Source: Tepidiphilus margaritifer DSM 15129 (GTDB taxonomy: Bacteria; Pseudomonadota; Gammaproteobacteria; Burkholderiales; Rhodocyclaceae). Taken from it: a DNA stretch of 64,000 nt. Location: assembly GCF_000425565.1 (NCBI RefSeq), contig NZ_AUDR01000015.1, forward strand, positions 186,001 to 250,000, given 5' to 3'. The position numbers were made by a program, and so were the translations under genes. Shown piece by piece: positions 53,507 through 62,769 of this stretch; within the stretch, counting starts at the first letter, position 1, and every line of letters begins with the position of its first letter. The notes beneath the pieces are model-generated. The model did no database searches, was not told where the DNA came from, and was given only the letters and a program-made list of their open reading frames with translations.

Positions 53507-53694
53507 GCGTCTTCTCCCGTGTCTTCGAGCCGTGCCGCCCGCCAGCGCAGCAGACGGCGGATCACGGCCTTACGAGTGCGATGGAGGAAATAAAGTTCGA
53601 GGGCGATGAGGGCGAAACTCACGCCGTAGCTCCCCCAAACGTAAAAACCCCGTCCACCCATGTCCCAAAATGCCGACCACGATTCCCAGTGCAT
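53503..53694 (-). CDS. ccmD: Haem exporter protein CcmD
   Basis: This 63-residue protein has one membrane helix ([20 protein letters not shown]) and a basic C-terminal tail, the form of CcmD, which helps release holo-CcmE from the CcmABC complex. The upstream open frame is in the ccmC gene; I use the ATG at 53694, four bases after the ccmC stop. Position between ccmC and ccmE confirms the identity of this otherwise poorly conserved small protein. Confidence 0.9.
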   Translation of the reverse strand: MHWESWSAFWDMGGRGFYVWGSYGVSFALIALELYFLHRTRKAVIRRLLRWRAARLEDTGEDA

Positions 53695-53698
53695 CCGC

Positions 53699-54514
53699 TC
53701 ACTCCTTTTCCTTGACCGCCAGGCGATCGAGCTCGGCGGCCACCCAGTCGGTGTGCCGTTCGCGCTCGAGGATGAGCGTGCGCACGCGCCACAAGGCCAC
53801 GGCGATCGAGTAGAACCAGGCAGCAAACGCCATCACCAGCATGGTCACCAGCATGACGGTGGCCATGGAAGGCGCACGCGTCAGGCTCACCGACGCGCCC
53901 TGGTGCAGCGTGTTCCACCATTTCACCGAAAAGTAGATGATGGGTACGTTGATCGAACCGACGATGGCGAGCAGGGCCCCGGCGCGATCGGCGCGTCGCG
54001 GATCCTCGATGGCCCGCGTGAGCGCCAGATAACCCAAGTAGAGGAACATGAGGAGCAGCTGCGAGGTGAGCCGCGCATCCCACACCCAGTACGTCCCCCA
54101 GGTGGGGCGCCCCCATAGCGCCCCCGTCCACAGGGCGATGAAACACCAGATCGCCCCCGTGGGCGCGAGCGCATGGGCCATCATGAAGGAGAGCCGCGTG
54201 TTGAGTACCCAGCCGACGATGCCCCAGAAAGCCATCACGAGATAGAGGAACATCGACATCCACGCCGCCGGCACGTGAAGGAAAATGACGCGATAGACCT
54301 CGCCTTGCTGCGCATCGGTGGGCGCGACGAAAAACGCCAGATACAGCCCCGCCACGGCAAGCACGGCGGCGAGCGCGGCGAACCACGGCGCAAGCCGCCC
54401 GGCGAGCGGATAGAACTGCTGCGGTGCGGCAAACCGCCACAGGCTGCGCGGGGATCGCTGCCGCGCCTCGATTCCCTGCTGCCAGCGCTGCCGTCTTCCT
54501 GGTGTCGCGTCCAT
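53699..54514 (-). CDS. ccmC: Haem exporter/handler protein CcmC
   Basis: CcmC presents haem to CcmE on the periplasmic side. The protein has six membrane helices and the tryptophan-rich motif WGTYWVWDARLTSQLLLM, with conserved histidines in RVIFLHVPAAWMSM and KWWNTLHQGAS. I use the ATG at 54514 (271 residues), with GAGGG just before it; the ATG at 54535 would overlap the ccmB stop in ATGA and add seven residues, so either start is possible. It is unusual only in a longer Arg/Gln-rich N-terminal tail. Confidence 0.95.
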   Translation of the reverse strand: MDATPGRRQRWQQGIEARQRSPRSLWRFAAPQQFYPLAGRLAPWFAALAAVLAVAGLYLAFFVAPTDAQQGEVYRVIFLHVPAAWMSMFLYLVMAFWGIVGWVLNTRLSFMMAHALAPTGAIWCFIALWTGALWGRPTWGTYWVWDARLTSQLLLMFLYLGYLALTRAIEDPRRADRAGALLAIVGSINVPIIYFSVKWWNTLHQGASVSLTRAPSMATVMLVTMLVMAFAAWFYSIAVALWRVRTLILERERHTDWVAAELDRLAVKEKE

Positions 54515-54531
54515 CCCTCGATTCTTCCCTC

Positions 54532-55200
54532 TCATTGCACCGCCAAACGCAGCGCCGCCACGCACGCCCAGGGAGCGAGCGCTACCGCTGCAAATCCTCC
54601 TGCCCCCAGCAGGGCCAAGTGCGCGGCGTAGGATACCCCACCCAGGGCCGCTTCCACCGCGCCGGCGCCGAAGATCAACACCGGCACCGCCAGCGGCAGC
54701 ACCAGTAGCGCCAGCAGCACCGCTCCGGAACGAACCCCCAGGGTGAGCGCCGCCCCGATCGCGCCGATGAGCGTGAGCGTGGGCGTACCCAGCAAGAGCG
54801 TTCCCGCCAGCAACGGCAGGACCTCCGGCTGCAGATCATAGAGCCCGGCGAGCAGCGGCGCGAAGAGCGCCACCGGCACGCCGGTGACGAGCCAATGGAC
54901 GGCCACTTTCGCCAGCACCCACACCACCGCCGGCTCGGGAGAGAGCAGCAATTGCTCCAGCGTGCCGTCCCTCAGGTCGTGCTCGAAGAGCCGCGGTAGC
55001 GCCAGGAGCGAGGCGAGCAGCGCCGTTACCCAAACCACGCCCGGGGCGATCGAGCGCAGCTGGTTCGCCTCCGGCCCGATGCCAAAAGGAAAGAGGCACA
55101 CCACGACGACGAAAAAGGAGAGCGCGAGCAGCACGTCGGTACGGCCGCGCCAGGCAAGCGCCAATTCACGCCGCAGCATGGCCGCGAATACCGCCCCCAT
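54532..55200 (-). CDS. ccmB: Haem exporter permease CcmB
   Basis: This is the membrane subunit of the CcmAB ABC transporter, which powers release of holo-CcmE from CcmC. The 222-residue protein has about six membrane helices and the family start FAAMLRRELALAWRGRTDVL, then FPFGIGPEANQLRSIAPGVV and LPRLFEHDLRDGTLEQLLLS. Start ATG at 55200 shares one base with the ccmA stop (TGATG). The open frame further upstream is inside ccmA. Confidence 0.95.
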   Translation of the reverse strand: MGAVFAAMLRRELALAWRGRTDVLLALSFFVVVVCLFPFGIGPEANQLRSIAPGVVWVTALLASLLALPRLFEHDLRDGTLEQLLLSPEPAVVWVLAKVAVHWLVTGVPVALFAPLLAGLYDLQPEVLPLLAGTLLLGTPTLTLIGAIGAALTLGVRSGAVLLALLVLPLAVPVLIFGAGAVEAALGGVSYAAHLALLGAGGFAAVALAPWACVAALRLAVQ

Positions 55201-55841
55201 CACGCCGCCTTGCGCCGCGGCGCAAACCGCCCCGGCTCCAGGATGTCGCAAGCACAGGAAAATTCCACATCCTGGTGCGTCGTGAGCACCACGGTGGCTC
55301 CATCGCGCACCCGCGCTTCGATGCGGCGCGCGAGCGCGGCCACCGCGGCGACGTCGAGCGCCGTGAAGGGTTCGTCCAAAATCCACACGGGTCGTTCCTG
55401 CGCCAGAATGAGGCGTGCAAGCGCCACCCGCCGCCGCTGCCCCGCCGAAAGCACCCGCACGGGCAGATCGCGTTGCCGCGCAAGGCCAAGCTCCGCGAGG
55501 GCAGCGTCGATCACCGCTGCGTCGTGCGGCAGCCCCTGCACCGCGGCGAGGCTGCGCAGGTTCTCTCGCGGGCTCAAGAGCTCATGCACCGCCGGCAGAT
55601 GGCCGTGGAAAAATACCGCCCGGTGCCAGGCATCCGTTTGCGCCCTCAACGGCACTCCTTGCCAGCGCACTTCCCCCTCATCAGGCTGCGCCAAGCCGCA
55701 GAGCAGGCGCAACAAGCTCGTCTTGCCCACGCCGTTGGGACCGGCCACGCGCGTGAGCACGCCGGGGCGGAAGACGTGCGTCAGGTCGCGAAAGAGAATG
55801 CGGTCGCCTTTGATGCAGGTGAGCGCCGAAGCTTCGAGCAT
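55200..55841 (-). CDS. ccmA: Haem exporter ATP-binding protein CcmA
   Basis: This is the ATPase of CcmAB, 213 residues. Walker A is GPNGVGKTS (about 34-42), the signature motif is VLSAGQRRRVALARL, Walker B is RPVWILDEPFTALD, and the H-loop is LTTHQDVEF. It begins the ccm operon. About 60 bases lie between it and hpnK upstream; no promoter is obvious there. Confidence 0.96.
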   Translation of the reverse strand: MLEASALTCIKGDRILFRDLTHVFRPGVLTRVAGPNGVGKTSLLRLLCGLAQPDEGEVRWQGVPLRAQTDAWHRAVFFHGHLPAVHELLSPRENLRSLAAVQGLPHDAAVIDAALAELGLARQRDLPVRVLSAGQRRRVALARLILAQERPVWILDEPFTALDVAAVAALARRIEARVRDGATVVLTTHQDVEFSCACDILEPGRFAPRRKAA

Positions 55842-55901
55842 GGCATCGAGGGATGAGGGATCGAGGCCGTAAGTCTAGCAGAGCCGGCCGCGGAGCGGAC
55901 T

Positions 55902-56894
55902 TCAGGCACCGCGGGAGGGCGTATTTTCCTTGCTCCGGCGGGGTTGAGCACTCCATGAAGGCGGGGCGGGCCGCACACCCAGCCGCGCACAATCGGCAAC
56001 GAAGGCGTCGCTCGCCAGATATTCGTATTCCCATTCGCGCGGGGTCGTGAGCGTGTCGACGGCCAAAAGCGTCGCGTCGACCCGGCCCGGATGCACGTGC
56101 ACCAAGGCTCTCGGCCCCAATGACAGAAGAAAACGGCCCATCTTCTCGCGAAAAGGCAGCGTTTCCTTGAAATCGTGCAGGCCGGAGAATCCCTGGTTGT
56201 GCGCGATGCCGTGCTCGAGCAGTGCTGCCTTGAGTCCACCCCCCAAGCGACGTAGGAAGAGCGCCTTGCGCACCCCAACACCCCGTATCCGGATGCGCCG
56301 CACGGTTTCGCGGCAATCGCGCACCCACAACGTACCCGGCGCGTAGCGGCGCAGGATTTCGGCGATGAGCGCCTCACGCACCGTCGGCAGGAGATGCACG
56401 TGCTGATGCCCATCGACGAAGGCGGGCGGCGCCCCCCAGACATCCTCGAAGGCATCGAACTGCGCCCGGATCTCCTCGGCCACGGCCGCCGCCGGCAGAC
56501 GCCTCGTCAATGCCCTCAAAAGCAAGGAACGCAGCGACGGCAGACGTCCATCTTGCGCCAAGCCACGCGCCGGGCTCGCCGAACGCTGCTCGGTGAGCGT
56601 CAGGTGCAAGCCCACCTGGGCACCCGTTGCGCGTGCCAAAGCCGCCAAGCCCGACGCATCGCTTTGCCAGCAAGGCATGGTTACCATCGCCCCCGTGGCC
56701 GTCACCCGCCCCGATTCGATCAAATGCTCGATGGCACGATCCACGCCCGGTGCGATACCATAATCGTCGGCGCACAAAACGAAGGTCCGCCGCACCGACG
56801 CGGTCGTTTCCAGGGAAACCTCGGCCGGGGATGACACCCCTAGGGGGGGCGGCGTCAGCGCCAAAACGCCGGATTTTTCGAAATGGACGTCCAT
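55902..56894 (-). CDS. hpnK: ChbG/HpnK-type deacetylase (hopanoid-associated HpnK-like)
   Basis: This 330-residue YdjC-fold protein resembles HpnK and ChbG, metal-dependent carbohydrate deacetylases. The metal motif is FVLCADDYGIAPGVDRAI, with further ligands in VGLHLTLTEQR, VDGHQHVHLLPTVREAL and VHVHPGRVD. The best match is the hopanoid-associated HpnK type, but no squalene-hopene cyclase or other hpn gene is present in the window, so the substrate may instead be a surface glycan. It is divergent from a glycosyltransferase gene 54 bases away, supporting a role in glycan or glycolipid processing. Confidence 0.82.
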   Translation of the reverse strand: MDVHFEKSGVLALTPPPLGVSSPAEVSLETTASVRRTFVLCADDYGIAPGVDRAIEHLIESGRVTATGAMVTMPCWQSDASGLAALARATGAQVGLHLTLTEQRSASPARGLAQDGRLPSLRSLLLRALTRRLPAAAVAEEIRAQFDAFEDVWGAPPAFVDGHQHVHLLPTVREALIAEILRRYAPGTLWVRDCRETVRRIRIRGVGVRKALFLRRLGGGLKAALLEHGIAHNQGFSGLHDFKETLPFREKMGRFLLSLGPRALVHVHPGRVDATLLAVDTLTTPREWEYEYLASDAFVADCARLGVRPAPPSWSAQPRRSKENTPSRGA

Positions 56895-56948
56895 GCGATC
56901 CTTGCCTTACATCCCGTTACGATTCGCTGACGACAGGAGCCGACAACC

Positions 56949-57938
56949 GTGATTCCCGCCTCCGCACCGCCGACCCCGGTCGAATTGAGCGTGATTGTAC
57001 CCGTATATAACGAAGCGGCATCGTTACCGGTTTTGTACGAACGGCTCAAGGCCGTACTCGATGCGCTCGCGCTCTCCTGGGAATTGATCCTCGTCGATGA
57101 CGGCAGCCGCGATGAGAGCTTCGCGGTCATCGAGCGGCTCGGCAAAGCCGATGCCCGCGTCAAGGGCGTGCGTTTTGCGCGCAACTTCGGCAAGGAAGCC
57201 GCCATGGCCGCGGGGCTGCATCGCGTCGCCGGACGGGCCGCCGTCATCATGGATGCCGACCTGCAACATCCGCCCGAACTCATTCCCCAGATGCTCGAGC
57301 ACTGGCGCGCCGGGGCGGCCATCGTCACGGCCGTGCGCACCGACCGCGACACCGACTCCCCCTTGCGCCGCTGGCTCTCGCTCGCCTTCTACCGTTTCTA
57401 CCGGGGCATCTCCGAAATCGCCCTCACACCGGGCGGGGGCGACTTTCGCCTCTTCGATCGGCGCGTGGTGGCAGCCCTGAATCTCCTGCCCGAACGCAAG
57501 CGTTTCCTCAAGGGGCTGGCGAACTGGGTGGGGTTCGAGCAGGTCACCATTCCCTACCGGCCCGCCGAGCGCCACGCCGGCACCTCCCGCTGGTCGCTGC
57601 GCAAGCTCTGGCGCTACGCCATCGACGGCATGGTCTCCTTTACCACGGTCCCCTTGCACGTCTGGTCCTCGATCGGCGCGCTTCTGGCGCTCGCCTCCGT
57701 CGTCTACGGTCTGTGGCTGGTGGTACGCACGCTGCTTTTCGGGCGCGACGTGCCCGGATACGCTTCGCTGATGGTCGCCACACTCTTTCTCTCGGGAGTG
57801 CAGCTCGTCAGCCTGGGCGTGCTCGGCGAATACCTCGGCCGCGTCTTCGAGGAAGTCAAGCGCCGGCCGCTCTACCTCATCGGGCGCACCGTGAACCTGC
57901 CCGACGAACTCGCCGACCCCCCTTCCCCTCTGCGCTGA
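56949..57938 (+). CDS. GtrB/DPM1-like family 2 glycosyltransferase
   Basis: This 329-residue enzyme is a GT2-family transferase that likely moves a sugar from a nucleotide donor to undecaprenyl phosphate. The N-terminal catalytic domain shows ELSVIVPVYNEAASLPVLYE, ILVDDGSRDESF and the metal motif IMDADLQHPPE (about 100-110). Two C-terminal membrane helices (about 235-260, 270-295) anchor it, as in GtrB. It is followed by a GT-C family transferase and a GtrA-like flippase, the usual composition of a three-part glycosylation system. Confidence 0.92.
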   Translation: MIPASAPPTPVELSVIVPVYNEAASLPVLYERLKAVLDALALSWELILVDDGSRDESFAVIERLGKADARVKGVRFARNFGKEAAMAAGLHRVAGRAAVIMDADLQHPPELIPQMLEHWRAGAAIVTAVRTDRDTDSPLRRWLSLAFYRFYRGISEIALTPGGGDFRLFDRRVVAALNLLPERKRFLKGLANWVGFEQVTIPYRPAERHAGTSRWSLRKLWRYAIDGMVSFTTVPLHVWSSIGALLALASVVYGLWLVVRTLLFGRDVPGYASLMVATLFLSGVQLVSLGVLGEYLGRVFEEVKRRPLYLIGRTVNLPDELADPPSPLR

Positions 57939-57992
57939 ACCTTTCGTCCGCGCGCCTTTCTGATTGCCGATTCCGTGCCGAGTTCCTTGCCG

Positions 57993-59570
57993 ATGCGCCT
58001 CCTCTTCCAGCGCCTGCTCACTCCGCGCAGCCTCGCCATGCTGCTGTGGCTCGTCTTCGCCTGGTACGTGTTCGACGGCTACGACCGCCACGCCCCCAGC
58101 AACGACGAATGGGTACAGCACATCTATGGCGAACTGCTCGTGGCGTATTACACGAGCGGGCTTGCCGACAAGACCTTTCTCGATTTCAGCAACCTCTATC
58201 TCTACGGCGGCCTCTTCGACCTGCCCGCAGCCTGGATCACCATGGCTTTCGGCATCGACTGGTGGCCGCTGCGGCACCTCCTCACCGCCGCTTTCGGCGC
58301 CCTGGCCTTCTTGGGCGCGGCGCGTTTCGGGCGCTTCCTCGGCGGTGCCTGGCTCGGCACGGCGGCGCTCGCCGCCACGATGGGCAGCGGCGTCTTCTCC
58401 GGCGCCATCTTCACCCACACCAAGGACGTCCCTTTTGCCGCGGCCATGCTGTGGTCGCTCTACTACACGAGCCGCATCGCCGACGGGCTTCCTGCGCCGC
58501 GTTGGCGCCACGTCCTGTTGTGGGGGCTCGCCACCGGAGCGGCGCTGGGGCTGCGCGTAGGCGGCGTGCTCGCCTTCGGCTTCCTCGGCGCGGCCATTCT
58601 CCTCTCCTGGTGGCCCCGCCGCCGGGCCCTGCCCCCCTGGCCACGGCTCTTCACGGCGATCCTCCTGCGCCTCGCGCCGGGCATCGCCCTCGCGCTTGCC
58701 CTCATGGCCTTCTTCTGGCCGTGGTCGGTGATGGGATGGGATCACGTCTGGCAGGCGCTCACCAAATTCTCGCACTTCGCCTTCGACCTCTATACCTGGG
58801 AAGACGGCGAGCGCGTGGAAAACGCCAAAGTCTCGCGTCTCTATTTACCCAAGTACCTCCTCGTGCGACTGCCGGAATTCGTTATCCTGGGAACCGTACT
58901 CGCGCTCGCCCACTGGCGGCGCATCAAGGAATCCCCCCGCCTGTGGCCGCTGCTGTTCGCGCTCGCCTTCGTCCTCGCCTACGTCGTGATCGGCAAGCCC
59001 CCCCTCTACAACGGTCTGCGCCACTTCCTCTTTCTCGTACCGTGGTTTGCGCTGCTCGCCTGCTGGGGCTGGCAAAGCACGCTCGCGGCACTCCACCGCC
59101 CCCTGACCGAAATCTCCCTTCGCCGCCGCCATGGAGCACTGCTGCTCAGCGCTTTGCTCGTACTCTCGGCCGCCGATGACTTCATCACCCTGGCGCGGCT
59201 GCATCCCTATCAACACCTCTACTACAACCATCTCGCCCGAGGCCTTGCCGGCGCCAAGCATCACTGGGAACTGGACTACTGGAGCGACGCCACCCGGGCT
59301 CTGCTCCCCGCGCTCGCCGACTGGGTCGCCAAGCAACCCGCCGACAAGGAATGGGCACTCGCCTACTGCGCGGAAGGATTCCAGATCGAACCTTGGCTAC
59401 CCCCCAACGTGTACATCACCGAGGCCTGGGACGATGCGGAACTGCTGCTTGCCACCACGCACGATGACTGCGACCAGGCGGTACCCGGCAAGGAAATCGC
59501 CCGCATCGAGCGGCTGGGCACGCCGCTTGCCGTCCTCAAGATCATCGACCACGAGGCCACCGATCCATGA
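57993..59570 (+). CDS. GT-C-fold (PMT/GT39-like) membrane glycosyltransferase
   Basis: This 525-residue membrane protein has about ten helices. The first periplasmic loop carries an acidic motif, HAPSNDEWVQHIYG (Asp38, Glu39), as in GT-C transferases that use lipid-phosphate sugars, such as GT39 and ArnT. The C-terminal periplasmic part is soluble. I use the ATG at 57993; a GTG at 57975 is possible. Its stop overlaps the GtrA-like start in ATGA. It would be the final transferase that puts the GtrB-made lipid-linked sugar onto its acceptor, which is unknown. Confidence 0.85.
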   Translation: MRLLFQRLLTPRSLAMLLWLVFAWYVFDGYDRHAPSNDEWVQHIYGELLVAYYTSGLADKTFLDFSNLYLYGGLFDLPAAWITMAFGIDWWPLRHLLTAAFGALAFLGAARFGRFLGGAWLGTAALAATMGSGVFSGAIFTHTKDVPFAAAMLWSLYYTSRIADGLPAPRWRHVLLWGLATGAALGLRVGGVLAFGFLGAAILLSWWPRRRALPPWPRLFTAILLRLAPGIALALALMAFFWPWSVMGWDHVWQALTKFSHFAFDLYTWEDGERVENAKVSRLYLPKYLLVRLPEFVILGTVLALAHWRRIKESPRLWPLLFALAFVLAYVVIGKPPLYNGLRHFLFLVPWFALLACWGWQSTLAALHRPLTEISLRRRHGALLLSALLVLSAADDFITLARLHPYQHLYYNHLARGLAGAKHHWELDYWSDATRALLPALADWVAKQPADKEWALAYCAEGFQIEPWLPPNVYITEAWDDAELLLATTHDDCDQAVPGKEIARIERLGTPLAVLKIIDHEATDP

Positions 59571-59962
59571 GGCGTCCGCTGGCCGAACTCGTGCGCATGT
59601 CGCGCTTCGCCCTGGTGAGCGTCTCCGGCACCCTCGTGCATTACACCGTGCTGGTGGCCTTGGTCGAAACGGACACGCTCGGCCCGCTCCCCGCCTCGGC
59701 GCTGGGTTTTCTTGCCGGAGCCGTGACGAACTACCTCGGCTCGCGCCGCTGGGTCTTCGCCAGCGACGCGCGCCACATCGTCGCCTTACCCAAGTTTCTC
59801 GCCGTAGCCGCCACCGGGTTTGCCGGCAACGTCGCCGGCATGGCACTCGCACTCGATTGGCTACAGCTACCCTACCTGCTTGCCCAGATCCTCGTCACAG
59901 GGATCCTCTTCTTCTGGCACTACGGCGCGAACAGCCTGTGGACCTTCGCCCGCCGCGGCTGA
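59567..59962 (+). CDS. GtrA family membrane protein
   Basis: This 131-residue protein has four membrane helices and the GtrA pattern MSRFALVSVSGTLVHYTVLV, LGFLAGAVTNYLGSRRWVFA and a C-terminal FFWHYGANSLWTFAR. GtrA proteins are thought to flip undecaprenyl-phosphate-linked sugars to the periplasm. Its ATG overlaps the stop of the GT-C gene, tying the two together. With the GtrB-like gene it completes a donor-making, flipping and transferring trio. Confidence 0.92.
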   Translation: MRRPLAELVRMSRFALVSVSGTLVHYTVLVALVETDTLGPLPASALGFLAGAVTNYLGSRRWVFASDARHIVALPKFLAVAATGFAGNVAGMALALDWLQLPYLLAQILVTGILFFWHYGANSLWTFARRG

Positions 59963-60000
59963 GGCCGGTGCGAGGCAGCCCCACGCTTGGCATCGACACC

Positions 60001-60029
60001 TTGCCGCCGCGGTGTTTTCATGCTATCGT
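60001..60029 (+). promoter_or_regulatory. Sigma-70 promoter for rpmB-rpmG
   Basis: TTGCCG (60001-60006), 17 bases, TATCGT (60024-60029) gives a plausible promoter about 35 bases before rpmB. Confidence 0.5.
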
Positions 60030-60062
60030 TCCATGCTTTGAAGAATTCCCAGGAGAGCCCTC

Positions 60063-60299
60063 ATGGCCCGCGTCTGTCAAGTGACCGGCAAGCGTCCGAT
60101 GACGGGAAACAACGTCTCGCACGCCAACAACAAAACCAAACGCCGCTTCCTCCCCAACCTGCACTATCGCCGTTTCTGGAGCGAGGCCGAAGAGCGTTGG
60201 GTGAAGTTGCGCATCTCCAACGCGGCGCTGCGCACCATCGACAAGAAAGGCATCGATGCCGTGATCGCCGAGCTGCGCGCCCGCGGCGAGAAAATCTGA
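60063..60299 (+). CDS. rpmB: 50S ribosomal protein L28
   Basis: This 78-residue L28 starts [20 protein letters not shown] and has the conserved [18 protein letters not shown] and [16 protein letters not shown] stretches. It has only one cysteine, so it is the zinc-free proteobacterial form. AGGAG lies before the ATG. It is followed by rpmG after 20 bases, the conserved rpmBG pair. Confidence 0.98.
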   Translation: MARVCQVTGKRPMTGNNVSHANNKTKRRFLPNLHYRRFWSEAEERWVKLRISNAALRTIDKKGIDAVIAELRARGEKI

Positions 60300-60319
60300 A
60301 TCCCGGATAGGAGTGCATC

Positions 60320-60487
60320 ATGGCCAAGGCCGCCCGCGAGAAGATCAAGCTCGAGTCCACCGCCGGAACCGGGCATTTCTACACCACCTCGAAGAACAAG
60401 CGCACCACGCCGGAAAAACTCGAGCTGATGAAGTACGACCCCAAAGCGCGCAAGCACGTGCTCTACAAAGAAACCAAGCTCAAGTAA
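60320..60487 (+). CDS. rpmG: 50S ribosomal protein L33
   Basis: This 55-residue L33 reads [20 protein letters not shown], then [20 protein letters not shown] and a basic end. It contains no cysteine, so it is the zinc-independent type. ATAGGAG lies eight bases before the ATG. A strong intrinsic terminator follows at 60512. Confidence 0.98.
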   Translation: MAKAAREKIKLESTAGTGHFYTTSKNKRTTPEKLELMKYDPKARKHVLYKETKLK

Positions 60488-60511
60488 GCTGCATCGCAAG
60501 GCATCGGAACG

Positions 60512-60537
60512 GGCCGCCCTCTCAGGGCGGCCTTTTT
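60512..60537 (+). terminator. Rho-independent terminator of rpmB-rpmG
   Basis: GGCCGCCC (60512-60519), TCTCA, GGGCGGCC (60525-60532) form a perfect eight-base stem followed at once by five T residues. Confidence 0.94.
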
Positions 60538-60550
60538 CTTTTGCCGCGAA

Positions 60551-60580
60551 GAAAAAAGAAAAAGCGCCTCTTGCAGGCGC
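60551..60580 (-). terminator. Rho-independent terminator of acs
   Basis: Reading the minus strand, GCGCCT (60580-60575), a five-base loop and AGGCGC (60569-60564) form a stem followed by TTTTTCTTTTTT. It faces the rpmG terminator, so the two operons are insulated from each other. Confidence 0.88.
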
Positions 60581-60604
60581 CGTAATTCGTCTCCTCCCAT
60601 GAGG

Positions 60605-60626
60605 CGGGCGGTCTCGAGGCCGCCCG
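60605..60626 (-). other. Second hairpin between acs stop and its terminator
   Basis: CGGGCGG (60605-60611) and CCGCCCG (60620-60626) form a stem around a loop containing CTCGAG. No T tract follows. It may protect the acs mRNA end or act as a first, weak terminator. Confidence 0.45.
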
Positions 60627-60640
60627 TCCTTCTTCTCCTC

Positions 60641-62593
<1,953 letters not shown>

Positions 62594-62715
62594 GGGTCGT
62601 CCTCCCTCTTCGATGGTTTGTGCGAACGGACCGCGCTCACCCCGGTCCCCCGTGTCCGTTCATTGAAACTGCTCTATCTTACATCAGACTTACTGGGGCA
62701 AGCGGGCAAAGGTCA

Positions 62716-62744
62716 TTCCGTCGGCGCCCACCCTGTTTTAGAAT
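62716..62744 (+). promoter_or_regulatory. Candidate promoter for the fumarase gene
   Basis: TTCCGT (62716-62721), 17 bases, TAGAAT (62739-62744) resembles a sigma-70 promoter, about 25 bases before the start codon. The -35 match is weak. Confidence 0.4.
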
Positions 62745-62769
62745 AGGGCACTCTGCGAGGGAGCCTGTG

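Noticed and set aside
57024-58775. 583-codon open frame on the minus strand opposite the two glycosyltransferase genes
   Set aside because: Highly charged Gly/Arg/Glu-rich composition without domains; it is an antisense shadow of membrane-protein codons.
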